DNA from: Globodera rostochiensis
Taxonomy: Eukaryota; Nematoda; Chromadorea; Rhabditida; Heteroderidae
Length of the DNA stretch: 64,000 nt
Direction of reading: 5' to 3'
NCBI GenBank assembly: GCA_018350325.1
Contig: JAEVLN010000003.1
Coordinates: forward strand, 1,783,214-1,847,213
Positions within the stretch are counted from its first letter, which is position 1; each line of letters starts with the position of its first letter. This document shows positions 52,361-64,000 of this stretch, piece after piece. Position numbers and translations under genes: made by a program. The notes below the pieces were generated by a model. That model worked only from the letters and a program-made list of their open reading frames with translations, was not told the origin of the DNA and did not search any database.

Positions 52361-55300
52361 CCGGATGAAGGGGAAGGGGAAGCAGCGGAGGAATGGAAGA
52401 GGGGTGGGAGAAGAGCAATTACGGCGACGCGGACGGAGATTTCGCTTTCATTGCTCATCCGAACAAAAGGTGCCCGGGATGAATGGACGCCACACGCGGG
52501 TGAAGAGGTAGTTGGGGTGGGGTTGGGGGTTGGGGAGGGGATGGAGTGTCGGATCCGGGAGTCGGAAGAGTCGGGGGGGGGGGGGGGGGGGGGGTCTCCC
52601 GGCAGAACGGTCCCCCCCCCCCCCCCCCCCTCCAAAGCAGCCCCTGGAGCGTAATTGCTCGATCATTACGCCGCCCGCCGCCATCGCTGCAAGCTTTTCG
52701 TATGGCGGCGACGGATGGCGCAATTTGGGTCAGCGCCCCTCGGGGGAAGAACAAAGCCTCGGGAAGGAGAGAGGGGCAACTTCTTCCCCTTTTCCGCGGG
52801 ATGAACTCCCAACGACGGAGACGAAAAAGTGAAAAGTGCCCTTCCCCCTCATCAGCCGTTGAAACTCCAACGAATTGAAAGAATGGAGAAAGCAAAAGTT
52901 GCGAAATGAAAAAGTAAAAAGACGATTAGAGCCTCTAAAAAGAATCAAAAAAATCCAATTTGACTTTTAACGAAAATATTTGTTCAAAAGTTGCCTGAAA
53001 GGAGCAGAAGAAAATGGATGGGCTGCTGGATTTAATTGATGAGATAATTGGTCGCTGGGAGATGGACCCGGGAGGGAATGGGAAGGCCCCCCAGATCATC
53101 AACCTCTAGCCCCCCCCCCCCCTCCCCCCCCCTCCCCCCCCCCCTCCCCCCCCCCCCTCCCCCCCCCCTCCCCCCAGTGCGCCCCCAGCGCGCTTTTCTT
53201 TGTTGCTTCATCAGAAATGGACACAAGGACAACGACCGGACGGGGGACTCGGGGAAGCCGGGGGGAGGGGAACCCGGGGAAGTCGGGAGGCGGGGAATCG
53301 GGGAAGCCGCGGGGAAGTCGGGAGGGGAGGGGAGGGCCGGGGGGGGGGGAGGACCCGGGAGGGGGTCATCCCATTCCTTTCTCGGACAGACCAAACGGTA
53401 CGGTACGGTTTAATAGTAAACGAAAACAAAAGGGATGAACTGAGAAGCAGACCAATTGGTCGGGGAGAGTTCGAACTTCGAAGGCTTGGCAAAATGTTTA
53501 TGGGAGGTTCATTTGTTAGTTGGGCGTGGCAATGGCACGGTGTCAGAGCTTGCATAATCAAACTCGCAATTTCCCGGGAGGAAGCGGATGAATGCCATCA
53601 GCGCAGGTAATACCCAAACACATCTTTCTTCATCCTCATCATCCGCCCCTCCCTCCCCCCTCCCCCGTCCTCAAATCTTTCTCACACCAAAGTCCCCCCC
53701 CCCCTCCCCTCCCCTGAAGGGTCTTTGTCCTCCAGTACAAACATGGATGGGTGGATGGATATTGGTGGGATTTCTCTGGAGGCAATTTCAGGATAGGGGA
53801 TGATGAGGACTTGACACTTGGAGAGAGTGAGGGGGGGGGGGGGTTGACACCTTTCCCGAGAGGAAAGAAGTGAGTGTTTGTTGTTTGCTCAGAGCGGAAA
53901 GGGGTTGATTTGGATGGGACAATCTTTGGGATGTTTCTGGGACAAACAGTGGGATGATCTCCAACAGAGCACAATTTCCAAATTTGATGGTTCGATCTCG
54001 GGGCGAAGGATGGAAGCCAAGACTCGGTCACTTTGCTTACCTTTCGGTGCCGTCCTCTCTTTGTTCGAATTCCTCCAGAAAATGTTGCCGGCCTTTGTCT
54101 TCATCTTCCGTCATTTGGCCGAAATTGTCAATTGGTCGTCGCTTGCTTGGTATTGGCTAAAAATGAGGGATATTTAGAAGTTTTCTCACAAATGCCAGCA
54201 AAATGTTAGTGCCGTGCCAATATGCCGGGGGGGGGGGGATGTTTCTCAACAGGTGCGTTCCAGCGGCTATTCGCTTCGGCTGCCAGCCGATTACCAAATG
54301 TACAACAGCAACGGACTCATCCCCCCCCCCCCCCCAATTCATAAATCTCCCGTCCATTCTTTTCGCTGTTCGATGGACGGGGGGGGGGCAAAAAGAAGGG
54401 AGATAATTGCCGAGGACCAACCCAAAATTGAAAGGGAAGGGAAGGACGGATTCTTCCTAAGAGCGCATCCGGCCCAACATGAGTTGGCCACAAAAGATGG
54501 TCGGTGGTTGGAGGGGAGGCGGAAGATGCCCGCCGGGGAGTGATGGCCATCATCATCGCGGTTGGACGCATCCGAATGGTGGGGAGGAGGGGAGCGGCAA
54601 TTTGTTGCCGAGGTGAAGAAGATTGGTGGGGGGGGGGGGAATTTGGCAAAACAAATTTGGGAATATTCCGAAAATGGTCAAAATGAATCGACTTTTAGAC
54701 AATGTCCCCAATGGCCATTCTCTATGGCCCTGTCAACCGGGTCAATTAACAAAGAAAGGTCCGTCCGTGCCCATCCAGTTGTTCCAATCCGTCAACATTT
54801 GTTGCTGTTGCACATTTCCTTTTCTTCCTCTTCCCATTCTCTCCACTTCCATCCATTTTCATCCTGCGGCAATATTCTCGGCAAACATTTGCCCGGGGGG
54901 GGGGAGGGCGGATGAGGATGCATGGGGCGGATGGATGGAATATTCTTCCCGCCCTAAGACGACGATGGATGTGTACCGGTGGGAGGGTAAGGGATGGATA
55001 ATAATTGGCCTTGGCCTTCTTGGTCTGTTGGGCCAATTAGATGGGCCGGATCGGAATTCACTCTTCAGCATGGCGGACAAACGCCAAAGGTGCGCCCAAG
55101 GGCAAACAATGTCCGGGGAAGACACTCATAGACAGAGAAGGGAAGAAAGATGATGAGCAGGGGAAGATGATCCTTCGGGAGTCCATTAACGGGTGCACCG
55201 AAGAGAATTGGGAGAACGAATTTGAAGATGCAAATGAGAGGGGGAAGGGAGGGGGGGGGGGGAGTCAATTAATTCGTCACAATTTGCGGTGACCCCCCGG

Positions 55301-58300
55301 GGGGATGCCATATTGTTGATGGGGGGGGGGGGTAACCGTAGGATGGGAGAGGATGACCTCTGAGAGGGGGCAACAAGAAAATGGCGACAGAGGACACTTC
55401 CGGAAGAAAGAAACGGGCTGCTGAAAGAGATGGACGGACAATGTTTCGCTTTTTCCTTCGAGATCGGTTAATTCAAACCCAAAAATTCGTTAAAATACCC
55501 ATCGGTTAAAGGTTCTGGTTTAATCGTCTTGTGTTACGCTGATTTTGGCATTGGACAATAATAAGAAATGTTTTCAAAATGGAAGAAAAGGAGGGGGGAA
55601 GAAAAGGAAGAAGAAAAGGAGGAGGAAGAAAGGGAGGAAGAAAAGGAGGGGAAAGAAAAGAGTTGGAAAAGATGAAATGATAGAATTGTTTAAGGGAGAA
55701 GTGAGGGGTAGAATTGTTGGGCCGCGGGAAAAGATGAGATTGGTGATGATGAAGGTGTGATGGGGTGAGGGGGCGGGGGGGGGGGAGGGGGGGGGGGGGA
55801 GGGGGGAGGGGGGGAGGGGGGGGGAGGGGGGAGGGGGGGGGGGAGAGTGGGGGGAAGAGGGGGGGGGGCTCACACGCACCCACTCATCATCATTTCGAAT
55901 GATTACGGTATTGAGAACGGCGCAGCCCCCCCCCCCGTTCTCTCTCTTTGCACTCCCTTTGCTCCTCCTCCCCGCGGGGCTCATCCTTCCGTCCTTCTTT
56001 TCTCCCTTTCTCTCGCCCCTCCTTTCCTTCCTCATTTGTGCCCGCCCATTTTGTGCCGTTGTGTAAAGAGCCAATGGGAGGATAAGCTGAAAAGTCAATT
56101 TGACAGATAATCCCTCCCAACCCCGCCGCATAGGTAACTCAAATCAGCCCTGATTCGATTAAAGGGCATTACGTTGTCATCCCAAACATTCCAAATTTGG
56201 CACTAAACCATTTAAATTCTGAAAGCGCTTTTTGCTCTTTACCTTTACACGCTGAAACTTTTCAAGAACCATTATTAAGCTTAAGCAGTAAATTTGACAT
56301 GTTCACATGGCAGTCACATTTGGTCACCTCCAACAACATTGGGGCATGCAAAGCGAATGCCCTCCTAATCCCCACCCCCCGGCAATATTGCCCTTTCCGC
56401 TGCTCAACCCATGTCATCTCCTCCCCCCCCCCATCGAGAATGTCGTGCCACTCACAACAAATACCCCCCCCCCCCCCTAATTCCTTCCTTCAAAAGGTGC
56501 ACCTGCCCCCCCCCTCGCGCAGTCTGTTGTCCCCTCACCCCTCCCCCTCCCCCTCCCTCTCCCCCCTCCCACTTTCTTCGGTTATTGTGGGCCAAGTCAA
56601 TACCGAACCGACTGGGAAAGGCTAATCCGCACGAGATGCGTTTGGAGAAGACGACGACGACTAGCAGCTAATTGGGGTTGCGAAACGAAGGAAATCCCCA
56701 AATGGAAAAGGTGGAAAAGCATAAAATGGGGGGGGGCGGAAGAGGGAGAGAGGGGAGGGGGTATTTTCCTTTTCAAAACGTTTGCCAAAATCTCGTAAAA
56801 ATTTCCCTCATTAATTAAGCTAAACTAAAACTTATCAATAATTAGCTTTGGTTGCACTAGCCAAAGTGCAGATCAGTTAAGCATTGAGGGAGACTAAATA
56901 ACTGTGGGAGCATCTAATTAGAGAATTCTGAGTAAAGAATATAAAATAACGGTTCTTAACTCGGGTATGAATGAATTGTCCAAATGCTGACTGCCTTAGG
57001 GGTGCCTTCAAATAAGCTCAGCTGAATGCATTTGATTCGTTTTATGGCACTCTCGCCCATCTCAGAGATTGTCGGAAATGGGGCGGGGGCGGCGGGGGGG
57101 AGGCCTTTCCGCGGGAGTTAATTAAGTTGATTCATTTGGTGGGATGTCCTTGCAGAGATGGCACGGAATTTGGCCATATAAAAATATTGGGAAAGGCGGA
57201 GGAGAAAGGAAGATAACTTTTGGGTGCAAAAGGCGATGGATGCCCCAGTGTACCATGGACGAATGACGCGGCGGACAAATTCGGAGGGGAATAGGGGGGG
57301 GGGGGGAAGGGGGAGGGAAGGGGGGAGGGGATGAATCGTTTGGATGGCAGGGGGGAGGGGGGGGCTGAATGGGAGGGATGGGACGAATGACGGATGGATG
57401 ATACGGCCTACGGTATCCATCCCCCAGACAACAAAAGATGGGGCAAACACCGCAGTAAATGCCGTCGGTTGAAAGACGGTGGGAGAAGGGCGGCAAGTCA
57501 TGCGATGAGAAGGGGGGGGGGGGGAGGAAGCGCTGATTTTCACACCCGAGGGCGTTAAAAGCACAAACACGCTTCAGGGGGGCGAGTCATTCTGGTGGAA
57601 AATTTACAAGAAGCATTTTGACTGTTGTAGGGCAAGGCGGCGCCGATGGAGGCCGAGAGAAGCTGTGGGGGGGGGGGGAATTGTCCGTTTGAGTCAGCAA
57701 ATTCATGAATTGGTGTGTCCCGTTGGGTTGGGTGCTGCTGCTACTCCTCTTCCCGAGGGTTTGGGTCCTCATCAATTTCAAATGTGCCATCCGCTTTTCA
57801 TACGAATGGGTTTGGCACATCTCCCTCCCGTCAGCCTTCATTAATACTAAACGAGGCGCACAAAATGAGGATGCTCCAGCCAAAAGCGAATCATTTGTTC
57901 AGCAGGAGTAAAAGCGAGTTTAGTTCCTTTCGGTCGTAAAATGTCCAATTGGTCCATCCCCCCCCCCCCCCCCCCCGGGGCGTTGATCATCCCCCCCCCT
58001 CCGTTATCCTCTCTTCCCCCCCCCCCAAATTTGCATTCCAAAGGCGGCGCGTCGCGCCCGTCCAAATCCATTCACTGGCCAACTCACAAAGGCCAAAAGG
58101 GCGGAGGAGGGACTGAATTTGGGACGGCCGAGAAAAATGTCATCCCGAGAGGAAATTTGGTGGGATGACGGGGCCGTCGGGGAGAGACATTTCGGCCGAG
58201 TGAATGAGCAAGCAATTTTGCACAACCGAATTGCACTAATAATCGTCCCAACTTTACGGAGGGAGGGAGCTCTTCTCCCGTTTCATCGCTAAGGAAATCT

Positions 58301-59780
58301 TTTTTTTTTCTTGGACAGAATGGAGGGGGGGGGGGAGGGGGGGGGGGGGGGAGGGGAGGGGAGGGCACTGCCAAGGTATGCTTAAGGGAAGTTGGCACTT
58401 CCCCGAATTGTGCCCCCCCCATTTGTCTTCTCTTTGCCTCTCAACAAAAATATTCTTCTCGTCCATCCCATCCCAACATTTGTGCCTTTTATTGCATTAC
58501 CGACCAACTCGACTAGAAAATTGTCCTCTTCATTCATTTACCCATTTATCTCATCCACCCAATCCTCTGAGGTCACCCGGGGCAACCACCCAATTCTTTC
58601 CGTCTGTCCCCGTCCTTCCTTAAGGCCATTGGATGAAGATGATGGGGGGGGGGGGGGAAGAGCCGTGCCAAACCAATGAAACGAGACAATTCCCACGGCG
58701 TTGCCCTCCAACTTCGTGGGCCGGCCGGCCGGCCTAATCAAATCTTTACAATCATTCCCAATGGACTCATCGCGCCATTTTAAAGTTTGCCCTCCTCTTC
58801 CGTTTCGCCGATGTGTGAATGTGAAAGAACTCTTCCCACGATTGGCCACAAAAGAAATGGGGGGGGGGGGGGTAGGACGAATGTACTGTAAAGGCGCCCA
58901 AAAAAATGATTCCCGGACTCGGATGGATGAAGCAGTTCAGTCGAACGAATGTACCTCCCCCCCCCCTCCCCAATTCCCTGAGAATATTTTCGTATTTAAT
59001 GAATTGCTCAATCATAATGACCTAGACAGAGTACAGGTTCAATTTTAGACGTTTTCACTCCGTATCGGATGCTGACGATGAGACAATTTCTCTCGGATGT
59101 TCCTCCAAAAAAACATCGGGCCCTTACGCCTCCCTCATCCATTCACTACTCATCACATCACCTTCGCAGCCACTCACTTCCGTTCAAGAAGGCAAACAGC
59201 CCCAGCCCCCTCCCCACCCAATCTATTCACCCGATTGATGGATATTGACGGTTGGGTGAGTGTCCGAGCCACCGCCATTGTTGGACCTTTCATTGTTGAA
59301 CTTCTTCCAAAATGCATTATTCCCTACCCTACCCCCCCCCCCATTCGAGGGAAAGGCATCACCATCATCCACCGGGGTACTCTCCTCTCCTATTTGCTGT
59401 CTTCCGATTGGTGGACGAACGAACGCCCTCGGATGGATGATCCTCGACGAGTTCTGCTGCTTGCTGCTCTTGTTTTAAGAAGCCAAGCAAAGAAAACAAA
59501 AAAGGGCTCAGGATTATTTGCTGTGAATTTTGTGACTGAATATTTGGTGAAAGGGCAATTCATATTCTGGCAGCTTTGCTTTGATAGATTTATTCAATTT
59601 TAAATGAAGCAAGTCATTAGGTTGGCTATGGATAGTTATGGCCTCATAAAATCATTGGACGAGAAATGAAAAGCCGTTCCCTATTTTGTCTCCAATTTTT
59701 TGCCATTTCTTTTGCTCAGGCGACTTCTGTTGAGAATGAAATTTAATTGACGTCACAATACCAAAAAACGCATTTACCGA
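52361..59780. other. 7.4-kb gene-poor region dense in poly-G/poly-C tracts
   Basis: Runs of 8-20 G or C occur every few hundred bases (for example 52570-52630, 53110-53175, 53830, 54225, 54320, 54630, 55255, 55325, 55780-55870, 56465, 57300, 57510, 57670, 57960-58025, 58325-58355, 58650, 58860). The many open frames are P-, G- or S-dominated and lack domains or a consistent splice pattern. It lies immediately upstream of the EGL-43-like gene on its 5' side, so it could contain that gene's 5' exons, first introns or enhancers. Confidence 0.5.
55558..55867. repeat. Homopurine tract passing into G-runs
   Basis: About 120 bases of almost pure GAA/GGA (AAAGGAAGAAGAAAAGGAGG), then after a short mixed stretch about 100 bases of nearly uninterrupted G with single A or C interruptions (55768-55867). 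Polypurine DNA of this kind can form triplex or G-quadruplex structures. Confidence 0.8.
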
Positions 59781-59793
59781 GCATTATTTATAA

Positions 59794-59915
59794 GTACATT
59801 CAGATAAGTTATATACATACATACATTCTGATAAGTTATATACATACATACATTCTGATAAGTTATATACATACATACATTCAGATAAGTTATATACATA
59901 TACATACATACACAC
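59794..59915. repeat. Tandem repeat, 27-base unit, about four copies
   Basis: Unit GATAAGTTATATACATACAT plus ACATTCT. It lies just beyond the stop codon of the TXNDC17-like gene, in its 3' flank. Confidence 0.85.
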
Positions 59916-59921
59916 AGGCGA

Positions 59922-60543
59922 TCAGTTGGGCATCATTTCTTGATTCGACAAAGGACGCTTCAACATAAATTCGACGATGTCATTTGCGGTCTGAAAGTGT
60001 TCGTCCGAGTCCAACTTTTGCCCCTCCACACAATGCCCGTCTTCCAGCGAATATTCGATGAGTGTCGGCGCAATTTTCACGCCCAACGTGGCGTCCATTC
60101 TTAAGCTGCTGGTTGGCTCCAGCCATCTGCAAAAATAAAGTCTAAATTGTGGTGTAAAATGAAATATGCGTATAAATTAGCAGCCCAAATCACCAAAGAC
60201 ATACGCTTCCCAGTCTCCAACATTGCAGGTGATGAAGGCGAAGTTCCGATTCTGCTGTTGGTTCTTGTCGATGTTTTTGAGATGGTCGAGTGCCTTCTTG
60301 GTGGTCCTCTCTGCGTCTCTTTTGTAGTACTGAAAGGAAGAGACATTAAGTCTGTAAGCCAAAAAAGCGTCCGTTTAATTTTTAATTAATTACCTGAAAA
60401 AAGGGATGAACTTGATGGCTCCAGCCGTTGAACAGTATAAAAACGCCACCGTCAAAGATGCGATTGCTGCGTTTCAAATCGGCGAAACATGCACGCAACT
60501 CGTCATGTCCAACAGCTTCATGTTTGTACAAAAAGAAAACCAT
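59922..60543 (-). CDS. TXNDC17 (TRP14)-like thioredoxin-fold protein lacking the active-site cysteines
   Basis: Three exons join in phase (60543-60394, 60329-60205, 60126-59922), giving 159 residues. The fold of the TXNDC17/DUF953 family is visible: strand GGVFILFNGWSHQVHPFF, helix RTTKKALDHLKN, strand NFAFITCNVGDWEAWLEPTS, then LGVKIAPTLIEYS with the conserved cis-proline (APT). In active members a WCPDC motif follows the first strand; here the equivalent positions read WSHQVHPFF with no cysteine, so disulfide-reductase activity is unlikely. The C-terminal end is extended (EDGHCVEGQKLDSDEHFQTA, DIVEFMLKRPL). The start ATG at 60543-60541 is the first in frame; an upstream exon is possible. 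Confidence 0.65.
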
Positions 60544-60660
60544 TATATGAACAGCAAAAGGAGTAATTCCGACCTAAAAGTCTTATCGTCGGAGGGTTGA
60601 AAAACGACTATACTTTGGTAAACTCTAAGAAAAAATTAAAAAAAACACGCTTTATCTATC

Positions 60661-60766
60661 CCGTGTCCGGACAAGTCGGCTACGGACAACTCGGCTACTG
60701 ACAACTTGGCTACTGGCGACAATAGTACGTAGCCGAGTTGTCCGTAGCCGACTTGTCCGGATACGG
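60661..60766. repeat. Near-perfect 38-base inverted repeat with 30-base loop
   Basis: Left arm 60661-60698 begins CCGTGTCCGGACAAGTCGGC. Right arm 60729-60766 is its inverse with one mismatch in 38 positions. Each arm contains two degenerate copies of ACAAGTCGGCTACGG, and the loop a third (ACAACTTGGCTACTGG). It sits about 275 bases before the ASF1 start. Confidence 0.9.
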
Positions 60767-61042
60767 GGGTTTCCTAGTTAGTTTCCTAGTTATGGCGTTC
60801 TGTTTCAAAAAAAGGAGGGAAGAGAGTAGAATATATGGAGAGAAACACGGAGATGAACACTTTTCTCGTTTTCTAACAAAGTACCGCTTGACATCTACAT
60901 ATCAAGCCATGCACATTTTCTCCTATGCCGTTATCTCATATCAAATAACTATGGCCAAAATAATAAATCTAAGAATGTTTTCTTGCACGTAGAATGTTTC
61001 TTCTTTTACTTACCAGATTTACATTTTACCAACGAAAAAATA

Positions 61043-62229
61043 ATGTGCTCAAGGATCAACGTTGTGTGTGTGCAGTTGTTAGAAAATCCCGCCAACCCGA
61101 GCGATCCAATTAAACTTGAAATCACTTTCGAAATATTCGAAAACATCAAAGAAGGTCCTTTCATTTTTTGACCTTATTTGTAAGGCATTCGTTTAGATGT
61201 TGAATGGGAGTTGGTTTTTGTTGGCACCGATGGTCGTGAAGAACACGACCAGGTGCTTGATTCAGTGCTCATTGGACCTATTCAGGAAGGAAGACACAAA
61301 TTTGTCTTTGAGGTAATAATTTTGAGCTGGAAAATGATATTTAAGCTTTACAACGCAGGCGCCGCCTCCTCAAATTCAAAACCTCCGCCCTGAAGATTTT
61401 ATGGATGTCACTCTTCTGCTGCTTAAATGCAAATACCGCGAACAACTTTTCATGAAAATCGGTGATTAAAAATACTATAGTCATAGGACAGTCTTGGGCA
61501 TATTTTTAGCATTTTGTATTAAGTAGAAAATTTTGAAGGCTGTCCATGCCGCCTAATCGTTTTTTTGTTGAAACTTTTTCCCAGCCCGCAGGCAAACGCT
61601 GTTTGAAATTAATTGCACTATAGCTCCCGCAAAAATAGGGAATTTTGGGGTTGAACGAAAGTTGACGAATTCTAAGGACAGTTAAGTTTTTTTAATTTAG
61701 GTTGGTTTGTCACGCATACGTACACCGATCCCGAACTCATCGAGAATCCACCTTCTCAGCCAGCCATCGAAAAGGTTTGACTAGAATTTATTTTTTTCTA
61801 TGGAACCTGGCAGTGAATGGCATTGCAAAACATTTCTGTTGTTTTTTTCGCGCGGTTTAAGAATACTTTTTACATTGCCGTTTTCTACGCGAAAAATAAA
61901 CTTCCAAAATTTGTTCACTTGGTTAGTCTCACCGACTCCATCAAGGACAAGAACATTCGTTTTAGCTCAAACGAACAATTGTGAGTGAGGATGTGCGAGT
62001 GACCAGCTATCCGATCAAATGGGACGAGGAGCAGCAGTCGGAGACGTCGACGGGTATGAGCATTTCTCAATCATTGATATCTCCACAAGGAGCTTTGTTC
62101 TCAGAAGTGGAACCGAACGCGGAAATGTCTTACGGGGTGGCGTCGATAGAATTGGCATCGAACAGTAACAGTCAGCAGACTATGTCCCAGCAAGACCAGC
62201 AGCAGACGCCGATGGCGGCGGTCAACTGA
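61043..62229 (+). CDS. ASF1: Histone chaperone ASF1
   Basis: Binds histone H3-H4 dimers during chromatin assembly. Five exons join in phase (61043-61154, 61197-61312, 61359-61461, 61701-61774, 61966-62229), giving 222 residues. The N-terminal 155 residues match ASF1 throughout: MCSRINVVCVQLLENPANPS, EITFEIFENIKEDVEWELVF, DQVLDSVLIGPIQEGRHKFV, VTLLLLKCKYREQLFMKIGW, VTHTYTDPELIENPPSQP and RVTSYPIKWDEE. The conserved V/D positions of the H3-binding groove are retained. The C-terminal tail (about 65 residues) is S/Q-rich, ending QQTPMAAVN, as in other divergent ASF1 tails. The first intron is 42 bases. Caenorhabditis has two ASF1 genes (unc-85 and asfl-1); orthology here is not decided. Confidence 0.93.
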
Positions 62230-63039
62230 AGCAACTCGAGCAGCGAACTTATGGAAGGAAGGAGAAAGACGAATTCTAAACCTTTATGGGTACATAAAAA
62301 CGGATGATCTTCCAATTCCTGCCTCTCACTTTTTACCCATGTTTTATTCAACAAGCTCATCAAATAAATGCGACAAAACCTCCAAGTTTCTTTCTAGAAG
62401 AGATGGATCCACTAGTGATTTAAGCATGGAAGGGGTGGGGAGTTGCAGCACGTACCTAGGGAAATTTCGGATGCTGAGGGTCGAAATTTAGACGAGGTGG
62501 CACCCCTGACATGTGCCCGCCCTACCCCCTCCTGGATACGTGCCTGGGCAATTGACCAAATTACTCTCCAAATCCAGTAAATTTAGAAAAGTATACGAAG
62601 GATTTAAGCGCAGCCAACTTAATAAGTCCACAAAAATTGGAGAACAAGGAAAACAATTTTTATCATCCCTGACAGCAAAGCTGGCTACGAATCTGGGGAA
62701 CACTTAAATACGGGCGGAAGGGAGCAAAATCACAGAACGACGTGGTGATTGGGTTGGTCGGCTACGATGATCTATGCAAGAGAGACACCCGGTAAAAAAT
62801 ATCGAGAAGTTCGAATAAACAATCGATCGCATTCATAAAATGAAAAAATATTTGATTGGGTTGAGCACAAATGGCTGAAAATATGCTCTAATTGCACAGG
62901 AATGGGTGGACGAAAATTGACCATCAAAGTTGAAAAATGTGAAGAAGCAAATAATCGCAACTCGGATAAAATGTACGAAAACAAAAGAAAGAAAATGAGC
63001 TTGTCAATGGGGGCAAAACACAGCGGTGGGAGACCGTGC
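62230..63039. other. Intergenic DNA, no gene recognised
   Basis: A short plus-strand open frame (62513-62707) with LTKLLSKSSKFRKVYEGFKR is the only protein-like segment and could not be linked to a gene. The site GGATCCACTAGT at 62405-62416 is discussed under rejected items. Confidence 0.3.
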
Positions 63040-64000
63040 TTAGACCTTCGGCAGTGGCTGATCGTATGCGTACTCTTCCGGACGCGCGGTATTGCCTAAC
63101 GCCGCCGGTGCGGTGTTCTGCGAGAGTCCCCCGTTGCTCACTCCGTTAAGCACCAATTTCGCCCGGGAGTCCGGCACTGCTCCAGCAGACCCTCCCTGAT
63201 GGAATCCACTCGTGGCTTGACTGTGTTGAGTGCCACCGACACCGACTGGAAGAATGGAAATGGGGCCGAGAGAATTGTCTCCAGCGCCTTCAAGTTCCGC
63301 ATCCAGGTCGGCTTCCACTGTTCGGCGATAGATCGGATTGTCAAAATGCAGAACAGAGAAGTGACGAGGCCGACGACGGTAAAAAGTGTAGGCCTTCAAA
63401 GAATAACATAAAATATAAACCAATTATGTTGGATTATTTTGTTACCAAAACCAGAAGAACGCTGAGGAAGAAGAAGACGAACATGTAAGAAAATGAGCCA
63501 GACCCACTGACCTTTTCGTATACTGAATTTGCGAATAAATATTTCTTGGACAAACATCGAATCATACCGTTCGCGGGTTCTTGCGAAATTCCACCAATTG
63601 GATCCAAAGATACACACATCGACTCGTTGTTCACGTCGACGCGAAAACCATTGTCACAGGCACAGGAATAAGGCACTCCCTTGAGCTGAATCTCAGCATT
63701 GCTGGTAGTTTTCTCTTAAAGGGAATTTGAGTGAGTTTTGCGCAATTCTAATTTAAGAATGTTAAGAATACGGTATAGTGCTCTTGGCAGACAAAGGTGG
63801 TCACAGTCTCGATCTCTGCACTTGTCCTCCAGGACGGGCTGCGCTTGCTTGTGGTACACGCGGACGGTCATCGGACCACTTACTCCGCTCATCAGCTAAA
63901 ATGAACAACACAATTTGTAAGTTGGAAAAAAGCAGTGATCAACCAACCTTTCTTACATCCTTTCCATGGAATTTGTTCACGGACAATACGCCCTCTTGGT
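63040..64000 (-). CDS. LDL-receptor-related protein, C-terminal part; 5' part beyond window
   Basis: Type I endocytic receptor. Exons visible on the minus strand: the end of a YWTD beta-propeller (EGVLSVNKFHGKDVRK, LMSGVSGPMTVRVYHKQAQP), an EGF-like module (EDKCRDRDCDHLCLPR; SCACDNGFRVDVNNESMCV), a transmembrane helix (SFSYMFVFFFLSVLLVL, donor at 63445) and the cytoplasmic tail exon 63393-63040. The tail contains the internalisation motif in FSVLHFDNPIYRRTVEADLD (FDNPxY), which recruits PTB-type adaptors, and ends YDQPLPKV. The propeller-EGF-TM-NPxY order fits the LRP/VLDLR family; which member (nematode LRP-1, LRP-2 or RME-2 type) cannot be told from this end. Confidence 0.85.

Noticed and set aside
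52142..59603. Numerous 80-190-codon open frames
   Set aside because: All follow poly-G/poly-C or purine tracts. None has a domain, signal peptide or a chain of compatible splice sites.
62390..62420. TCTAGA and GGATCCACTAGT close together, resembling a cloning-vector polylinker
   Set aside because: The order and spacing do not match the common polylinkers I know, and the flanking sequence reads as ordinary genomic DNA. A vector screen would settle it.

Overview
The window looks like nuclear DNA of a nematode, most likely a plant-parasitic tylenchid such as a cyst nematode. That placement is inferred from gene content and gene structure, not from a database match. The evidence is: intron-rich genes with short introns ending in TTTCAG or TTTAG; several start codons a few bases behind a TTTAG-type acceptor, as expected for spliced-leader addition; at least four introns that fit only as GC-AG introns; nematode-like versions of conserved animal genes; and many long runs of G or C in non-coding DNA.

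Layout. 0-9 kb: ARPC2 cut by the left edge (minus), an inverted pair of minisatellites, a MADF-BESS regulator (plus), a coiled-coil protein (minus) and a basic protein (plus). 8.9-12.4 kb: an unusual multi-exon gene (minus) whose product resembles an unnamed bacterial-type predicted protein family, and a small secreted cysteine-rich protein (plus). 13.9-19.4 kb: a second MADF-BESS gene (plus) and a complete EFCAB7-like EF-hand gene (minus). 21.2-23.05 kb: a 1.8-kb minisatellite of about 183 ten-base units. 24.4-35.1 kb: a neuromedin-U-receptor-like GPCR and an ABCC/MRP transporter (both plus). The ABCC gene carries two minisatellites in introns, one built from copies of its own 3' splice site. 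36-45.3 kb: a small membrane protein, a short SRP72, a TBC1D20-like Rab GAP, a NADAR-domain protein directly behind a 75-residue gene (probable operon), COA3, and one unrecognised gene. 46.3-52.2 kb: ATP synthase f-like protein, thymidylate kinase and an EVI1/EGL-43-type zinc-finger protein. 52.4-59.7 kb: a long gene-poor stretch full of poly-G/poly-C and purine tracts. 59.9-64 kb: a TXNDC17-like protein without its catalytic cysteines, a near-perfect hairpin, ASF1, and the C-terminal end of an LDL-receptor-related protein.

Most genes are unrelated housekeeping or developmental genes; only the 75-residue/NADAR pair (perhaps with COA3) looks co-transcribed. Exon structures were worked out by hand from splice consensus, reading phase and family resemblance. 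Where I say that phases fit, I counted them; no RNA data or alignment was available.
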